Shown: one piece after another, positions 48,271-56,928 of the stretch
Layout of the letters: each line of letters begins with the position of its first letter
Position numbering within the stretch: position 1 is the first letter of the stretch
Assembly: GCF_001618685.1 (NCBI RefSeq)
Contig: NZ_CP014342.1
Span: 682,001-746,000, forward strand
DNA: 64,000 bases
Source of the DNA: Geobacillus subterraneus
Lineage (GTDB): Bacteria; Bacillota; Bacilli; Bacillales; Anoxybacillaceae
Direction of reading: 5' to 3'
The notes under the pieces: generated by a model
Databases searched by the model: none
The model's input: only the letters and a program-made list of their open reading frames with translations
What the model was told of the DNA's origin: nothing
Made by a program: the position numbers and the translations under genes

Positions 48271-48984
48271 ATGTCCGGCATTTTTTCGGCGTTTGCGTTT
48301 TTGTTGAAAGAGATGACGTTTCTCGTCTCGTACATTAAAAACAATGCGTTTCCCCAGCCGTTAAGCCCGAAAGAAGAGGAAAAATATTTGGAACTGATGG
48401 CCAAAGGCGATGAGCAGGCCCGCAACCGGCTCATCGAACATAATTTGCGCCTCGTCGCTCATATTGTGAAAAAGTTTGAAAATACAGGGGAAGAAGTCGA
48501 AGATTTGATTTCGATTGGGACGATCGGTTTGATTAAGGCGATTGAAAGCTATTCATCTGGCAAGGGGACGAAACTCGCGACATACGCAGCCCGCTGTATT
48601 GAAAATGAGATCCTGATGCACTTGCGCTCATTGAAAAAAACGCGCAAAGACGTTTCCCTTCATGAACCGATCGGTCAAGACAAAGAAGGAAATGAAATTA
48701 GCCTGCTTGATATTTTAAAATCAGAAGGGCAAGATATCGTCGATGAAATCCAGCTGAACATGGAGCTCGAGCAAGTAAAAAAATATATTAGCGTGCTTGA
48801 TGAGCGGGAAAAAGAAGTGATCGTCAACCGGTTTGGTCTCGGCCGCCAGCGAGAGAAAACGCAGCGCGAAATCGCCAAAGAGCTCGGCATTTCAAGAAGC
48901 TACGTCTCGCGCATCGAAAAACGGGCATTAATGAAAATGTTTCATGAGTTTTACCGGCAGGAAAAAGAAAAACGACGGTCATAA
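48271..48984 (+). CDS. sigK: RNA polymerase sigma-K factor, intact
   Basis: The 237-residue protein is full-length pro-sigma-K. The first 20 residues [20 protein letters not shown] are the hydrophobic prosequence, with the cleavage point before [11 protein letters not shown] as in B. subtilis. Region 2 holds [19 protein letters not shown] and [15 protein letters not shown], region 4 holds [20 protein letters not shown]. Sigma-K drives late mother-cell genes of spore coat and maturation. The ATG follows GCGGGGGTGAGAGC. The gene is one uninterrupted frame, so there is no skin element. CATATACAT at 48217-48225 resembles a sigma-E/sigma-K -10. Confidence 0.95.
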   Translation: MSGIFSAFAFLLKEMTFLVSYIKNNAFPQPLSPKEEEKYLELMAKGDEQARNRLIEHNLRLVAHIVKKFENTGEEVEDLISIGTIGLIKAIESYSSGKGTKLATYAARCIENEILMHLRSLKKTRKDVSLHEPIGQDKEGNEISLLDILKSEGQDIVDEIQLNMELEQVKKYISVLDEREKEVIVNRFGLGRQREKTQREIAKELGISRSYVSRIEKRALMKMFHEFYRQEKEKRRS

Positions 48985-48999
48985 AACTCGGGAATGAGG

Positions 49000-49026
49000 C
49001 AGGCGCCTGATCGGCGGCCTGTTTTC
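49000..49026 (+). terminator. terminator-like hairpin after sigK
   Basis: CAGGCGCC-TGATC-GGCG(G)CCTG with one bulge, followed by TTTTC. Confidence 0.6.
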
Positions 49027-49065
49027 TTTTGTTTATATGGCGGAGTTGCGGCAAAGCGCCTAATT

Positions 49066-49099
49066 GGAAAAAGCGGCCGGATCAAAAGCCGCTTTTTCC
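49066..49099. terminator. strong hairpin downstream of sigK
   Basis: GGAAAAAGCGGC (49066-49077) and GCCGCTTTTTCC (49088-49099) form a perfect 12-bp stem whose right arm holds five T residues. Confidence 0.7.
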
Positions 49100-49194
49100 G
49101 GTTTCTTTATAAAATAGTTGCCGGCCCGCGTACTGTCAGCTATATTTATAATGGAACATCATTTCGCCAAATTTCGATTAAATGAGGGACGAAT

Positions 49195-50220
49195 GTGAAA
49201 CGTTGGATCATCATCGCGCTTTTACTCGCTTTAGGGTTGTGGCTTTTGCCGTACAGCGTGCCGCTTCTATTGGCGCTTGCCACCGCCCTTTTGTTAGAGC
49301 CGTCTATTCGCCGCTTGCAAGAGAGTTATCAGTTGAAGCGTGCGCATGCCGTGACGGTCATTTTTTCGTTATTTTTAGTGATCGTCGGGTTTTCGCTTTA
49401 CTTTTTAATCGTCATTCTCGTTCAGCAAGTAATGGCGCTCTCGCAAAAGCTCCCTTACGTGCTAAGCGAAACAACAAAAGTGCTCGACCACCTCATCCAA
49501 ACGTGGCAGTCATATTCCAGCTCAATTCCGCAAGAAATCATTGATTCATTGGAGCGCGGCGTCAATACGGTGCAACAAATGTTGCTGTCGTTTGCGACGA
49601 ATTTGACGCAGTCGCTCGTCCATTATATTGCTGCGATCCCGGCGTTTTTTATTCACTTTTTAGTTTATTTAGTCGCCCTTTTTCTTATTTGTCTCGATTT
49701 GCCACAGTTGAAACAAGGAATCAAACGTTATTTGTCAGAGCGTACTCATCAACGGCTTTCAATGGTCGTCACACAGTTGAGCAAGGCGGGAGTTGGCTTT
49801 ATTAAAGCTCAGTTTTTATTCAGTTTAGTTACGTTTTTCCTTGCGCTGGCCGGCCTGTTAATATTGGGCGTTGACTATGCTGCTTTAATGGCATTCATCA
49901 TCGTCGTCGTCGACATTTTGCCGATTTTAGGGACCGGTTCGGTGCTCGTTCCGTGGGGCATCATCAGCATTGCTAGCGGTGATAACACACTCGGCATCGG
50001 GCTGATCGTTCTGTTTGTCGTCATTACTGTCGTGCGCCGGATCATCGAGCCGAAAGTGTTTTCGACCAATCTAGGCATTTCCCCGCTTGCGGCGCTCGTC
50101 AGCGTCTACCTCGGCTTTCAGCTGCTCGGCTTCATCGGGCTGTTCGTCGGCCCGGTTGTTGTTATTTTAGTTGAGACGCTCGTCAAAGCAGGGGTCATGA
50201 AATGGACGATCAAGCTATAA
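49195..50220 (+). CDS. YtvI/AI-2E family membrane protein
   Basis: The 341-residue polytopic protein begins MKRWIIIALLLALGLWLLPY and shares the AI-2E/DUF20 plan with the protein at 29.4 kb: N-terminal helix pairs, a soluble middle with SLERGVNTVQQMLLSF, then DYAALMAFIIVVVDILPILG and a final GLFVGPVVVIL helix. The shorter N-terminus and the VDILPILGTGSVLVPW segment resemble the sporulation protein YtvI. It starts with GTG 49195 after GAGGGACGAAT. It follows sigK, which would fit a sporulation role, but this is inference. Confidence 0.75.
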   Translation: MKRWIIIALLLALGLWLLPYSVPLLLALATALLLEPSIRRLQESYQLKRAHAVTVIFSLFLVIVGFSLYFLIVILVQQVMALSQKLPYVLSETTKVLDHLIQTWQSYSSSIPQEIIDSLERGVNTVQQMLLSFATNLTQSLVHYIAAIPAFFIHFLVYLVALFLICLDLPQLKQGIKRYLSERTHQRLSMVVTQLSKAGVGFIKAQFLFSLVTFFLALAGLLILGVDYAALMAFIIVVVDILPILGTGSVLVPWGIISIASGDNTLGIGLIVLFVVITVVRRIIEPKVFSTNLGISPLAALVSVYLGFQLLGFIGLFVGPVVVILVETLVKAGVMKWTIKL

Positions 50221-50248
50221 CCAAGCCGGCTTCCGCCGGCTTGGTTTA
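50220..50248 (+). terminator. terminator after the YtvI-like gene
   Basis: ACCAAGCCGGC-TTCC-GCCGGCTTGGT with a short TTTATT tail, beginning at the last base of the stop codon. Confidence 0.8.
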
Positions 50249-50366
50249 TTCGGAAGGATGAGGGCAAGGGAGGCTGGTTTTGCCGTTTCTATATCCATTT
50301 TTGTGAATAAAAGGGAACACAAGGATACAATGGACGGCAACGGATAAGGTGCGGCCGGCGGAAGGT

Positions 50367-50399
50367 GAAAAGACCGCCTTGATGGATGGCGGTCTTTTC
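50367..50399. terminator. bidirectional terminator at the end of motB
   Basis: GAAAAGACCGCC (50367-50378) and GGCGGTCTTTTC (50388-50399), perfect 12 bp with an A run on the left and T run on the right, just downstream of the minus-strand motB. Between 50249 and 50366 nothing else is evident. Confidence 0.85.
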
Positions 50400-50410
50400 C
50401 TGGCGGGCAG

Positions 50411-51175
50411 TTATGGATGGTTGAGCTCGGTGCGCGGCAAAATTAAAATTTCGACACGCCGGTTTTTCATCCGCCCGGCAGCGGTGGCGTTGGAGGCGAT
50501 CGGCTTGTATTCGCCATACCCTTTGGCGCTGAAATAGCGCGGATCGAGTTGCTTGTTTTCAAGCAGCACTTTCATGAAATTGACGGCGCGCATGACGCTC
50601 AGCTCCCAGTTGGAAGCAAATTTCTCATTATGGATCGGCACGTTGTCCGTATGGCCGCTGATGATGATATTGCGCGGCGGGTTCATGACGAGCAAAGTGG
50701 AGATTTCCGCCGCAAGACGCCGGTCTTTCATGTGCACTTCGGCGCTGCCGGAGTCGAATAAAATGTCGTCTAAAATGGTGATGGCGAGCCCTTCGTCAGT
50801 CAACGATGTTTGCAGTTTTCCACCGAGCTTGTTTTCTCGAATGTAGACGTCGATCTTTTCTTTTACTTGCGCCAGCCCTTCTTTTTCCTGCTCACTCACG
50901 GCTGGGGAAGGCTGCTTTTCTTGTTGCCGCCCTTCTTCATCTTGGGCTGGCGGGGTGATTGGCTCCACCGGGCTTTGAAATTCGAGAACACCCGTTCCGC
51001 CGGCAAAAGCGTTACTGAAGGCGCGCGCGATTTCCTGAAACTTTTTTTGGTCAATTTGGCTGCTTGCAAACAAGACGATGAACAAAGCAAGCAAGAGCGT
51101 CAGTAAATCCGCGTACGGAATAAGCCATGATTCATTTATATGCTCGTCGTGTTCGTTCTTTTTTTTCTTACCCAT
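50411..51175 (-). CDS. motB: flagellar motor stator protein MotB
   Basis: The 254-residue protein has a basic start, one membrane helix with the proton-carrying aspartate in WLIPYADLLTLLLALFIVLF (Asp at residue 23) and a plug region, then an OmpA-like peptidoglycan-binding domain with ISGHTDNVPIHNEKFASNWE and KNRRVEILILP. With MotA it forms the flagellar stator. Its start overlaps the motA stop by eight bases. The sequence is closer to MotB than to the sodium-type MotS by its whole-length pattern. Confidence 0.94.
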   Translation of the reverse strand: MGKKKKNEHDEHINESWLIPYADLLTLLLALFIVLFASSQIDQKKFQEIARAFSNAFAGGTGVLEFQSPVEPITPPAQDEEGRQQEKQPSPAVSEQEKEGLAQVKEKIDVYIRENKLGGKLQTSLTDEGLAITILDDILFDSGSAEVHMKDRRLAAEISTLLVMNPPRNIIISGHTDNVPIHNEKFASNWELSVMRAVNFMKVLLENKQLDPRYFSAKGYGEYKPIASNATAAGRMKNRRVEILILPRTELNHP

Positions 51176-51959
51176 TGACCGTTTCCCCTTGTGTCAGCAC
51201 GTGGCGCCGCTCGCTTTCCGGCAAATACGAAGCAAGTTTCTGCTCGATCATGCGCGGGGCTTGTCCTTCCAAAATGGACAGCACCCCTTCAATCATGATG
51301 TAGCGCACTTTCGCTTCTTCTTTCGATTTCCGCCGCAACTTGTTGGCGAACGGATGCCAAAGCACGTAGCCGGTGAAAATCCCGAGCATTGTAGCGACGA
51401 ATGCGGCGCTGATCGCCTGGCCGAGCTCAGCGATATTTTCCATGTTTCCAAGCGCGGCGATCAAGCCGATGACAGCGCCGAGCACCCCGAGTGTCGGCGC
51501 ATATGTGCCGGCTTGCGTAAAAATGGCGGCGTTCGCTTCGTGCCGCTCTTCCATGGCCGCGATCTCTTCTGTCATCACATCGCGAATGAACTCTTGCGTC
51601 TGCCCGTCGATCGCCATGCTGAGCCCGTTGCGCAAAAACGGATCGTTGATGTCGTCCAGCTTCGCTTCAAGCGCCAGCAGTCCTTCGCGGCGGGCGACGT
51701 TCGCCCAGTCGACGAACAGCGGAATGAGCTGCTCGACCGTCGGGGTCGCCGGTTTGGTAAAAATGATTTTTAACAGCTTCGGCACTTTTTTAATTTCTTG
51801 CGTCGGAAAGGCGATCGTGACCGCTGCGGCTGTCCCGACGAGAATAATTAAAAGGGCGGCCGGATTGATTAGCACAGACGGCGATACGCCTTTAAAGTAC
51901 ATGCCGAGTCCAACAGCGATCACGCCCAAGATGACGCCGACGACTGATGTTTTATCCAA
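51168..51959 (-). CDS. motA: flagellar motor stator protein MotA
   Basis: The 263-residue protein has four membrane helices: two near the N-terminus (SVVGVILGVIAVGLGMYF and LIILVGTAAAVTIAFP) and two after a long cytoplasmic loop (YAPTLGVLGAVIGLIAALGN and ISAAFVATMLGIFTGYVLW). The loop has the REGLLALE segment that contacts the switch protein FliG. It starts with TTG 51959 after GGGGGGATC. It forms a two-gene operon with motB, away from the main flagellar clusters. No convincing sigma-D promoter was seen upstream. Confidence 0.94.
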   Translation of the reverse strand: MDKTSVVGVILGVIAVGLGMYFKGVSPSVLINPAALLIILVGTAAAVTIAFPTQEIKKVPKLLKIIFTKPATPTVEQLIPLFVDWANVARREGLLALEAKLDDINDPFLRNGLSMAIDGQTQEFIRDVMTEEIAAMEERHEANAAIFTQAGTYAPTLGVLGAVIGLIAALGNMENIAELGQAISAAFVATMLGIFTGYVLWHPFANKLRRKSKEEAKVRYIMIEGVLSILEGQAPRMIEQKLASYLPESERRHVLTQGETVNG

Positions 51960-52132
51960 ATTGATCCCCCCGCTCTTTCAGTGAAAACGATCTATGTTGC
52001 TTTTGTTTTATGAAGAAACCATATTTATCATATACTGAATAGAGAAGGTTGAAAAGGGAAAAAGGTGTGACTTCGGACATAAAAAAGCCGCCCGATCCAT
52101 ATGCCATTGGAAAGGGACAGCCCCAGCGATGG

Positions 52133-52672
52133 TCATATTTTTTTCAGTTTAAACGTTCCGACCATTAAAAACGATAAGATCAGCGCTAAAAACATAAACG
52201 ATTGCGGCGGAAGGTACGGAATGGCCAAATAGCCTAACGTCATCAGCACCCCGGCTGCTGTAATCGGCAGCCCGGCAAAATAGCCGTTGTTCTCCGTGAT
52301 GTTAAAGCGGGCGAGGCGAAAGGCGCCGCAGGCGATATACAAAATGGTGAACACCGCTCCTGGCGCACCGAATTCACGGAACAAGGCTTCGTACAGTAAC
52401 AGGGCGGGCGCGACGCCAAAGGAAACAATGTCGCTCATCGAGTCAAGCTGTTTGCCGAGCTCGGATTCGATGTTCAGCTTCCGGGCGACGGCGCCGTCAA
52501 AGCGATCGACAAACGCTGCTAAAAAAATGAGAAGCACGCTCATGTGAAGCTGCCCGTTCAGCGTAGTCAAGACGGAAAAGCCGCCGAGCGATAAGTTCGT
52601 CATCGTTAAAATGTTGGCCATGTTGGCTTTTAACTTTTTTAACGTATAATCTAAATAATCCGATAAGAACAC
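52133..52672 (-). CDS. pssA: CDP-diacylglycerol-serine O-phosphatidyltransferase
   Basis: The 179-residue membrane protein has the CDP-alcohol phosphotransferase motif DGAVARKLNIESELGKQLDS followed by MSD, giving the D-x2-DG-x2-AR-x8-G-x3-D-x3-D pattern. It makes phosphatidylserine, which the divergent psd gene product converts to phosphatidylethanolamine. GTG 52672 follows AAAAGGAGTGGGGAGA; an earlier ATG at 52705 is possible but has no ribosome site. A TATAAT (minus strand, about 52727) lies in the shared promoter region. Confidence 0.9.
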   Translation of the reverse strand: MFLSDYLDYTLKKLKANMANILTMTNLSLGGFSVLTTLNGQLHMSVLLIFLAAFVDRFDGAVARKLNIESELGKQLDSMSDIVSFGVAPALLLYEALFREFGAPGAVFTILYIACGAFRLARFNITENNGYFAGLPITAAGVLMTLGYLAIPYLPPQSFMFLALILSFLMVGTFKLKKI

Positions 52673-52794
52673 TCTCCCCACTCCTTTTCCAACAGAAAAC
52701 GCCAAAAGAAAATTCTACTACCATTATACTCATTTTGGCGGTAATATGGAAGGTAGTAACAACCGGCGATGCTACATAACTGGAGGGAACATGC

Positions 52795-53574
52795 TTGCGA
52801 AAATGGCTGTACCGTTTGTTTATTGAGTTGACCAATCACTCGCTTTCCTCGAAGCTGCTCGCTTCGTTTGCCAGATCGCGCCTCAGCGCGCCGTTGATAC
52901 CATCGTATGCGAAAATTTATCATATTAACCAAGAAGAAATGGAAAAAAGCCTAAAAAATTATAAAACGTTGCAGCAGTTGTTCGTTCGCCGGCTCAAAGC
53001 CGGGACTAGACCGGTCGATGCTGATGAGCATGCGGTCGTCAGTCCGGTCGATGCGGTCATTGAGGAAATGGGAACGATCCAAGAAACGAGTGAAATAATG
53101 GTCAAAGGGAAACCGTATTCGATTGCGGAAATGCTTGGCAGTGCCGAGGCTGCGCAACCGTATGTGAACGGGTTCTTTTTTATTCTGTATTTGAGCCCGA
53201 GCCATTATCACCGCATCCATAGCCCAATATCTGGCGTGATCGAAAAACAGTGGACGCTCGGCCGCAAATCATACCCTGTCAACCGCCTCGGCTTAAAATA
53301 CGGGCGGCGGCCGCTTGAAAAAAACTATCGCCTCATCACAGAGGTCACGGCTGGCGGCAAGCGCATGGCCATCGTCAAGGTCGGCGCCATGTTTGTCAAC
53401 AGCATTGAACTGACCCATAAGGGGGATCGGTTGGTGAAGGGGGAGGAAATGGCGTATTTTTCATTCGGCTCGACTGTCGTGCTCCTGTTTGAACGGGGAA
53501 GCTTTACGCCCGACCCGCGCATTGCCGCGCCGATGCCGATTAAAGTTGGCGAGCGGCTCGGCTATTGGCGCTAG
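52795..53574 (+). CDS. psd: phosphatidylserine decarboxylase
   Basis: The 259-residue proenzyme forms phosphatidylethanolamine. It has LSPSHYHRIHSPISG with the catalytic histidines, GAMFVNSIELTHKG and the self-cleavage site FGSTVVLLFE, where the serine becomes the pyruvoyl group (the usual LGST is FGST here, as in other Bacilli). It starts with TTG 52795 seven bases after TGGAGGG; no in-frame ATG is close. It is divergent from pssA with 122 bases between. Confidence 0.94.
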   Translation: MRKWLYRLFIELTNHSLSSKLLASFARSRLSAPLIPSYAKIYHINQEEMEKSLKNYKTLQQLFVRRLKAGTRPVDADEHAVVSPVDAVIEEMGTIQETSEIMVKGKPYSIAEMLGSAEAAQPYVNGFFFILYLSPSHYHRIHSPISGVIEKQWTLGRKSYPVNRLGLKYGRRPLEKNYRLITEVTAGGKRMAIVKVGAMFVNSIELTHKGDRLVKGEEMAYFSFGSTVVLLFERGSFTPDPRIAAPMPIKVGERLGYWR

Positions 53575-53596
53575 GCGCGGACGTTTTGGCGAAACA

Positions 53597-53622
53597 AAAA
53601 AAGCCCGAAGGCCTTCGTTTAT
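53597..53622. terminator. hairpin between psd and sda
   Basis: On the minus strand an AAGGCC-TTCG-GGGCTT type hairpin with a UUCG tetraloop is followed by TTTTTTTG, a fair terminator for sda. On the plus strand the T run is short. Confidence 0.5.
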
Positions 53623-53759
53623 GATGACAATTTGATTTTATGGGCCAATGACCGACGCAGGATTTCCTTTTCGATCAGTTCGATGAATTCCGGGCTTAAA
53701 TTGAGTTCTTTCGCCTTAAAGTACGATTCGATCAACAGCTCATCAGACAAATGTTTCAT
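53619..53759 (-). CDS. sda: sporulation histidine kinase inhibitor Sda
   Basis: The 46-residue protein starts [20 protein letters not shown] at ATG 53759 after AAAAGGAGGGCG and is nearly the same as B. subtilis Sda in length and motif (helical hairpin with [17 protein letters not shown]). Sda blocks autophosphorylation of KinA/KinB and stops sporulation when DNA replication is active or damaged. Its expression depends on DnaA, and five DnaA-box-like sites lie 110-215 bases upstream. Longer readings to 53879 have no ribosome site. Confidence 0.94.
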   Translation of the reverse strand: MKHLSDELLIESYFKAKELNLSPEFIELIEKEILRRSLAHKIKLSS

Positions 53760-53790
53760 CGGCGAACGCCCTCCTTTTCCGATGGGAGAT

Positions 53791-53809
53791 GGAATATAGC
53801 GAATATTCC
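53791..53809. promoter_or_regulatory. inverted repeat in the sda upstream region
   Basis: GGAATAT-AGCGA-ATATTCC, a perfect 7-5-7 palindrome 32 bases before the sda start. It has the form of a dimeric repressor site and lies between the likely promoter and the ribosome site. The binder is unknown. Confidence 0.4.
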
Positions 53810-53871
53810 ATACATATAATGGTAGGTTACTTTCACTGTACCATGATTTGCAAAATAGAACAACCGCTCTA

Positions 53872-53972
53872 TTATCCACAGAAAGCAGTGGATAACATGT
53901 GGAAAACGTGTTTATAAAATAGTGGAAGCATCGTCATTCGTTTGTGTACGATGTGGGTAACAGTTATCCACA
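53872..53972. promoter_or_regulatory. cluster of five DnaA boxes upstream of sda
   Basis: Perfect TTATCCACA occurs at 53872-53880 and 53964-53972 on the plus strand. Three one-mismatch boxes lie on the minus strand: TTATCCACT (53887-53895), TTTTCCACA (53898-53906) and TTACCCACA (53952-53960). All are within 101 bp and upstream of sda. DnaA activates sda in B. subtilis through boxes near its promoter. The rest of the 230-bp gap before yqeG has no gene. Confidence 0.82.
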
Positions 53973-54110
53973 AACCGGGGGGGTTGCGAAATTTGTCGAA
54001 AACTTTTTGTCATGCCGTTTTAGAGAAGGACGGCTGCCAAACTTTGTTTTGAAACGAACAGCCAAATCCGCTATGATGGGAAAAGCAGATGACAAAGGCA
54101 GGTGATTGAC

Positions 54111-54626
54111 ATGCTTCATTATTTTTTACCAAGCCAGTTTGCAAAGCGCGTCATTGACATTACACCGGATGAGCTGAAGGAAAAAGGGGTGAGAGGGATC
54201 ATCACCGATCTTGACAATACGCTCGTCGAGTGGGACAGGCCAGGCGCGACCCCGGAACTGGCAGCCTGGTTTGAGGCGATCAAGCAGGCGGGCATTAAGG
54301 TCGTCATCGTATCGAATAATAATAAACGACGCGTGCAGTCGTTTGCCGAACCGCTCGGCATCCCGTTCATTTTTGAAGCGCGCAAACCGCTGACGCGCGC
54401 GTTTTTGCAGGCGTTGGCGATGATGGGGCTGAAAAAGGAGGAGGTCGTCGTCATCGGCGACCAGTTGCTGACTGATGTGCTCGGCGGCAACCGCCTCGGA
54501 TTAAATACGATTTTAGTCGTCCCAATCGCTCAGACGGACGGGTTATGGACACGCTTTAACCGGAAAATAGAGCGGAAAATTTTACATGCCATGCGGAAAA
54601 AAGGGATGATTTACTGGGAGGAATGA
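54111..54626 (+). CDS. yqeG: YqeG family HAD-superfamily phosphatase
   Basis: The 171-residue protein has HAD motif I IITDLDNTLVEWD, motif II KVVIVSNNNKRR and motifs III/IV EVVVIGDQLLTDVLGGN. It is a IIIA-type HAD phosphatase; the substrate in Bacilli is not settled (mitochondrial and plant relatives dephosphorylate phosphatidylglycerophosphate). ATG 54111 is chosen over GTG 54102, which overlaps the ribosome site AGGCAGGTGA. It overlaps yqeH by ATGA. Confidence 0.9.
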   Translation: MLHYFLPSQFAKRVIDITPDELKEKGVRGIITDLDNTLVEWDRPGATPELAAWFEAIKQAGIKVVIVSNNNKRRVQSFAEPLGIPFIFEARKPLTRAFLQALAMMGLKKEEVVVIGDQLLTDVLGGNRLGLNTILVVPIAQTDGLWTRFNRKIERKILHAMRKKGMIYWEE

Positions 54627-55738
54627 ATGTGGAGCCACAACTGCGTTGCATCGGCTGCGGGGCGGCCATCCAAGTTGAAGACCCAAAAAAGGCGGGGTAT
54701 GCGCCGAAAAGCGTGCTTGAAAAAGAGGCGGAAGAAATCATTTGCCAACGTTGCTTTCGCCTAAAACATTATAACGAAGTGCAAGATGTGCCGCTTGATG
54801 ATCACGATTTTTTGCAGATGCTGCACCGCATCGGGGAATCGAAGGCGCTTGTTGTTTACATCGTCGATATTTTCGATTTCAACGGCAGCTGGATTCCCGG
54901 TTTGCCGCGGTTTGCGGCGGACAATCCGATTTTGCTTGTCGGCAATAAGGCTGATTTGCTGCCGAGGTCGGTGAACTATCCGAAGCTGTTGCAATGGATG
55001 CGCCGCATGGCGGAGGAGCTCGGGCTGCGGCCGATTGATGTTCGTCTCGCCAGTGCGGCGAAAGGGATTGGCATGGCGGGCGTCATCGAGGCGATCGACC
55101 GCTATCGCGAAGACGGGGACGTCTATGTCGTCGGCTGCACGAACGTTGGCAAGTCGACGTTCATTAATCGGATCATTGAAGAGGCGACCGGCAAAGGGAA
55201 TGTCATTACAACATCGTATTTCCCGGGGACGACACTTGATATGATCGAAATTCCGCTTGAGGGCGGAGCGTCGCTGTATGACACGCCGGGTATTATCAAC
55301 CATCACCAAATGGCGCATTTCGTCGATGCGCGCGATTTAAAAATCATTACGCCGAAGCGGGAAATCCATCCGCGCGTGTATCAGCTCAATGAAGGGCAAA
55401 CGCTCTTTTTCGGCGGCTTGGCCCGCCTTGATTACGTCAAAGGCGGGCGCCGCCCGTTTGTCTGTTACGTCGCCAACGACTTAACGATTCACCGGACAAA
55501 GCGGGAAAAAGCGGATTCGCTTTATGCCAACCAACTCGGCAACTTGCTCGCCCCGCCAAGCAAACGCTACGCGGATGAGTTTCCGCCGCTTGTGCCGCGC
55601 ACGTTGTCGGTCAAGGAGCGAAAAACGGATATCGTCTTTTCCGGGCTCGGCTGGGTGACGTGCAACGACCCGGGCGCTCAGCTCGTTGTTCACGCCCCGA
55701 AAGGGGTCGATGTGTTTATTCGCCAGTCGTTGATTTAA
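54623..55738 (+). CDS. yqeH: circularly permuted ribosome-biogenesis GTPase YqeH
   Basis: The 371-residue protein begins with a zinc finger (CIGCG near residue 10 and ICQRCFRLKH near residue 40). Its G motifs are permuted: G4 LLVGNKADLLP comes before G1 VVGCTNVGKSTFIN and G3 LYDTPGI, the YqeH order. It is needed for 30S subunit assembly. It is coupled to yqeG by a four-base overlap and precedes aroE by 21 bases. Confidence 0.95.
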   Translation: MNVEPQLRCIGCGAAIQVEDPKKAGYAPKSVLEKEAEEIICQRCFRLKHYNEVQDVPLDDHDFLQMLHRIGESKALVVYIVDIFDFNGSWIPGLPRFAADNPILLVGNKADLLPRSVNYPKLLQWMRRMAEELGLRPIDVRLASAAKGIGMAGVIEAIDRYREDGDVYVVGCTNVGKSTFINRIIEEATGKGNVITTSYFPGTTLDMIEIPLEGGASLYDTPGIINHHQMAHFVDARDLKIITPKREIHPRVYQLNEGQTLFFGGLARLDYVKGGRRPFVCYVANDLTIHRTKREKADSLYANQLGNLLAPPSKRYADEFPPLVPRTLSVKERKTDIVFSGLGWVTCNDPGAQLVVHAPKGVDVFIRQSLI

Positions 55739-55759
55739 CGAGTACGGGAGGGGAGAAAG

Positions 55760-56590
55760 ATGGAAAACGTATACGGTTTGCTTGGCTTTCCGGTCGAGCA
55801 CTCGCTGTCGCCGCTCATGCATAACGACGCGTTCGCCTATTTCGGCATTTCGGCGCGCTACCATTTGTTTTCCGTCAAACCGGAGCAAGTCGGCGAAGCG
55901 ATCGCCGGCGTGCGGGCGCTCGGCATCGCCGGGGTGAATGTGACGATTCCGCATAAAATGGCGGTCATTCCATTTTTGGATGAAGTGGATGAACACGCGC
56001 GCCGCATCGGAGCGGTCAACACGATCGTCAATGACAACGGACGGCTCGTCGGCTACAATACGGACGGACCTGGCTACGTTAAGGCGCTCGAGGAGGAAAT
56101 GGATGTCCATCTTGACGGCAAGCGGATTTTGCTGATCGGCGCCGGCGGCGGGGCGCGCGGCATTTATTTTTCGCTGCTTTCGACCGCGGCCGCGCGCATT
56201 GATATCACCAACCGGACGACCGAAAAAGCGGCGCGGCTCGTCCGTGAAGGGGAGGATGGCCGCTCGGCCTTTTTCCCGCTTGCCGAGGCCGAGAAACGGC
56301 TGGCCGAATATGATATTATTATCAACACGACTTCGGCCGGCATGCATCCGCGTGTCAACGAACAGCCGCTTTCCCTTGAACGGCTGCGGCCGGGAACGGT
56401 CGTGTCCGATATTATTTACAATCCGTTCGAAACAAAATGGCTGAAGGAAGCGAAAGCACGCGGCGCCCGCGGGCAAAACGGCGTCGGCATGCTCGTGTAC
56501 CAAGGGGCGCTCGCCTTTGAAAAATGGACCGGTCAATGGCCGGATGTCAACCGGATGAAACAGCTTGTCATCGATCAGTTGAGGAGGTAA
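55760..56590 (+). CDS. aroE: shikimate dehydrogenase
   Basis: The 276-residue enzyme reduces dehydroshikimate with NADPH in aromatic amino-acid synthesis. It begins MENVYGLLGFPVEHSLSPLM (shikimate-binding SLS), has NVTIPHKMAV with the catalytic lysine, NTDGPGYV, the NADP loop LIGAGGGARG and NGVGMLVYQGALAFEKWTG. It is in the yqeG operon, three bases from yhbY. Confidence 0.96.
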   Translation: MENVYGLLGFPVEHSLSPLMHNDAFAYFGISARYHLFSVKPEQVGEAIAGVRALGIAGVNVTIPHKMAVIPFLDEVDEHARRIGAVNTIVNDNGRLVGYNTDGPGYVKALEEEMDVHLDGKRILLIGAGGGARGIYFSLLSTAAARIDITNRTTEKAARLVREGEDGRSAFFPLAEAEKRLAEYDIIINTTSAGMHPRVNEQPLSLERLRPGTVVSDIIYNPFETKWLKEAKARGARGQNGVGMLVYQGALAFEKWTGQWPDVNRMKQLVIDQLRR

Positions 56591-56593
56591 CAT

Positions 56594-56887
56594 ATGTTAA
56601 CGGGAAAACAAAAACGGTTTTTGCGGGCGCAAGCCCACCATTTAAAGCCGATTTTTCAAGTCGGCAAAGGCGGCGTGACGGAGGCGATGACCGAACAAAT
56701 CGCGGCGGCGCTCGAAGCGCGTGAACTGCTGAAGGTGAGCGTCTTGCAAAACTGTGAAGAGGACCGCCACATTGTCGCCGAACAGCTTGCCGAAGGGACG
56801 GGGGCCGAGCTCGTGCAAGTGATCGGCAATACGATCGTCTTATATAAGGAGTCGAAAGAACATAAACAAATCGTTTTGCCTGACTGA
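56594..56887 (+). CDS. yhbY: ribosome assembly RNA-binding protein YhbY
   Basis: The 97-residue CRM-domain protein has the signature [20 protein letters not shown] and [20 protein letters not shown]. It binds pre-50S particles. It follows aroE by three bases behind GAGGAGGTAAC, and corresponds to B. subtilis yqeI. Confidence 0.94.
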   Translation: MLTGKQKRFLRAQAHHLKPIFQVGKGGVTEAMTEQIAAALEARELLKVSVLQNCEEDRHIVAEQLAEGTGAELVQVIGNTIVLYKESKEHKQIVLPD

Positions 56888-56928
56888 GAAGCAGTGCGGC
56901 CAAGGCAGACGGCGGGGGGGGAAGGAAG

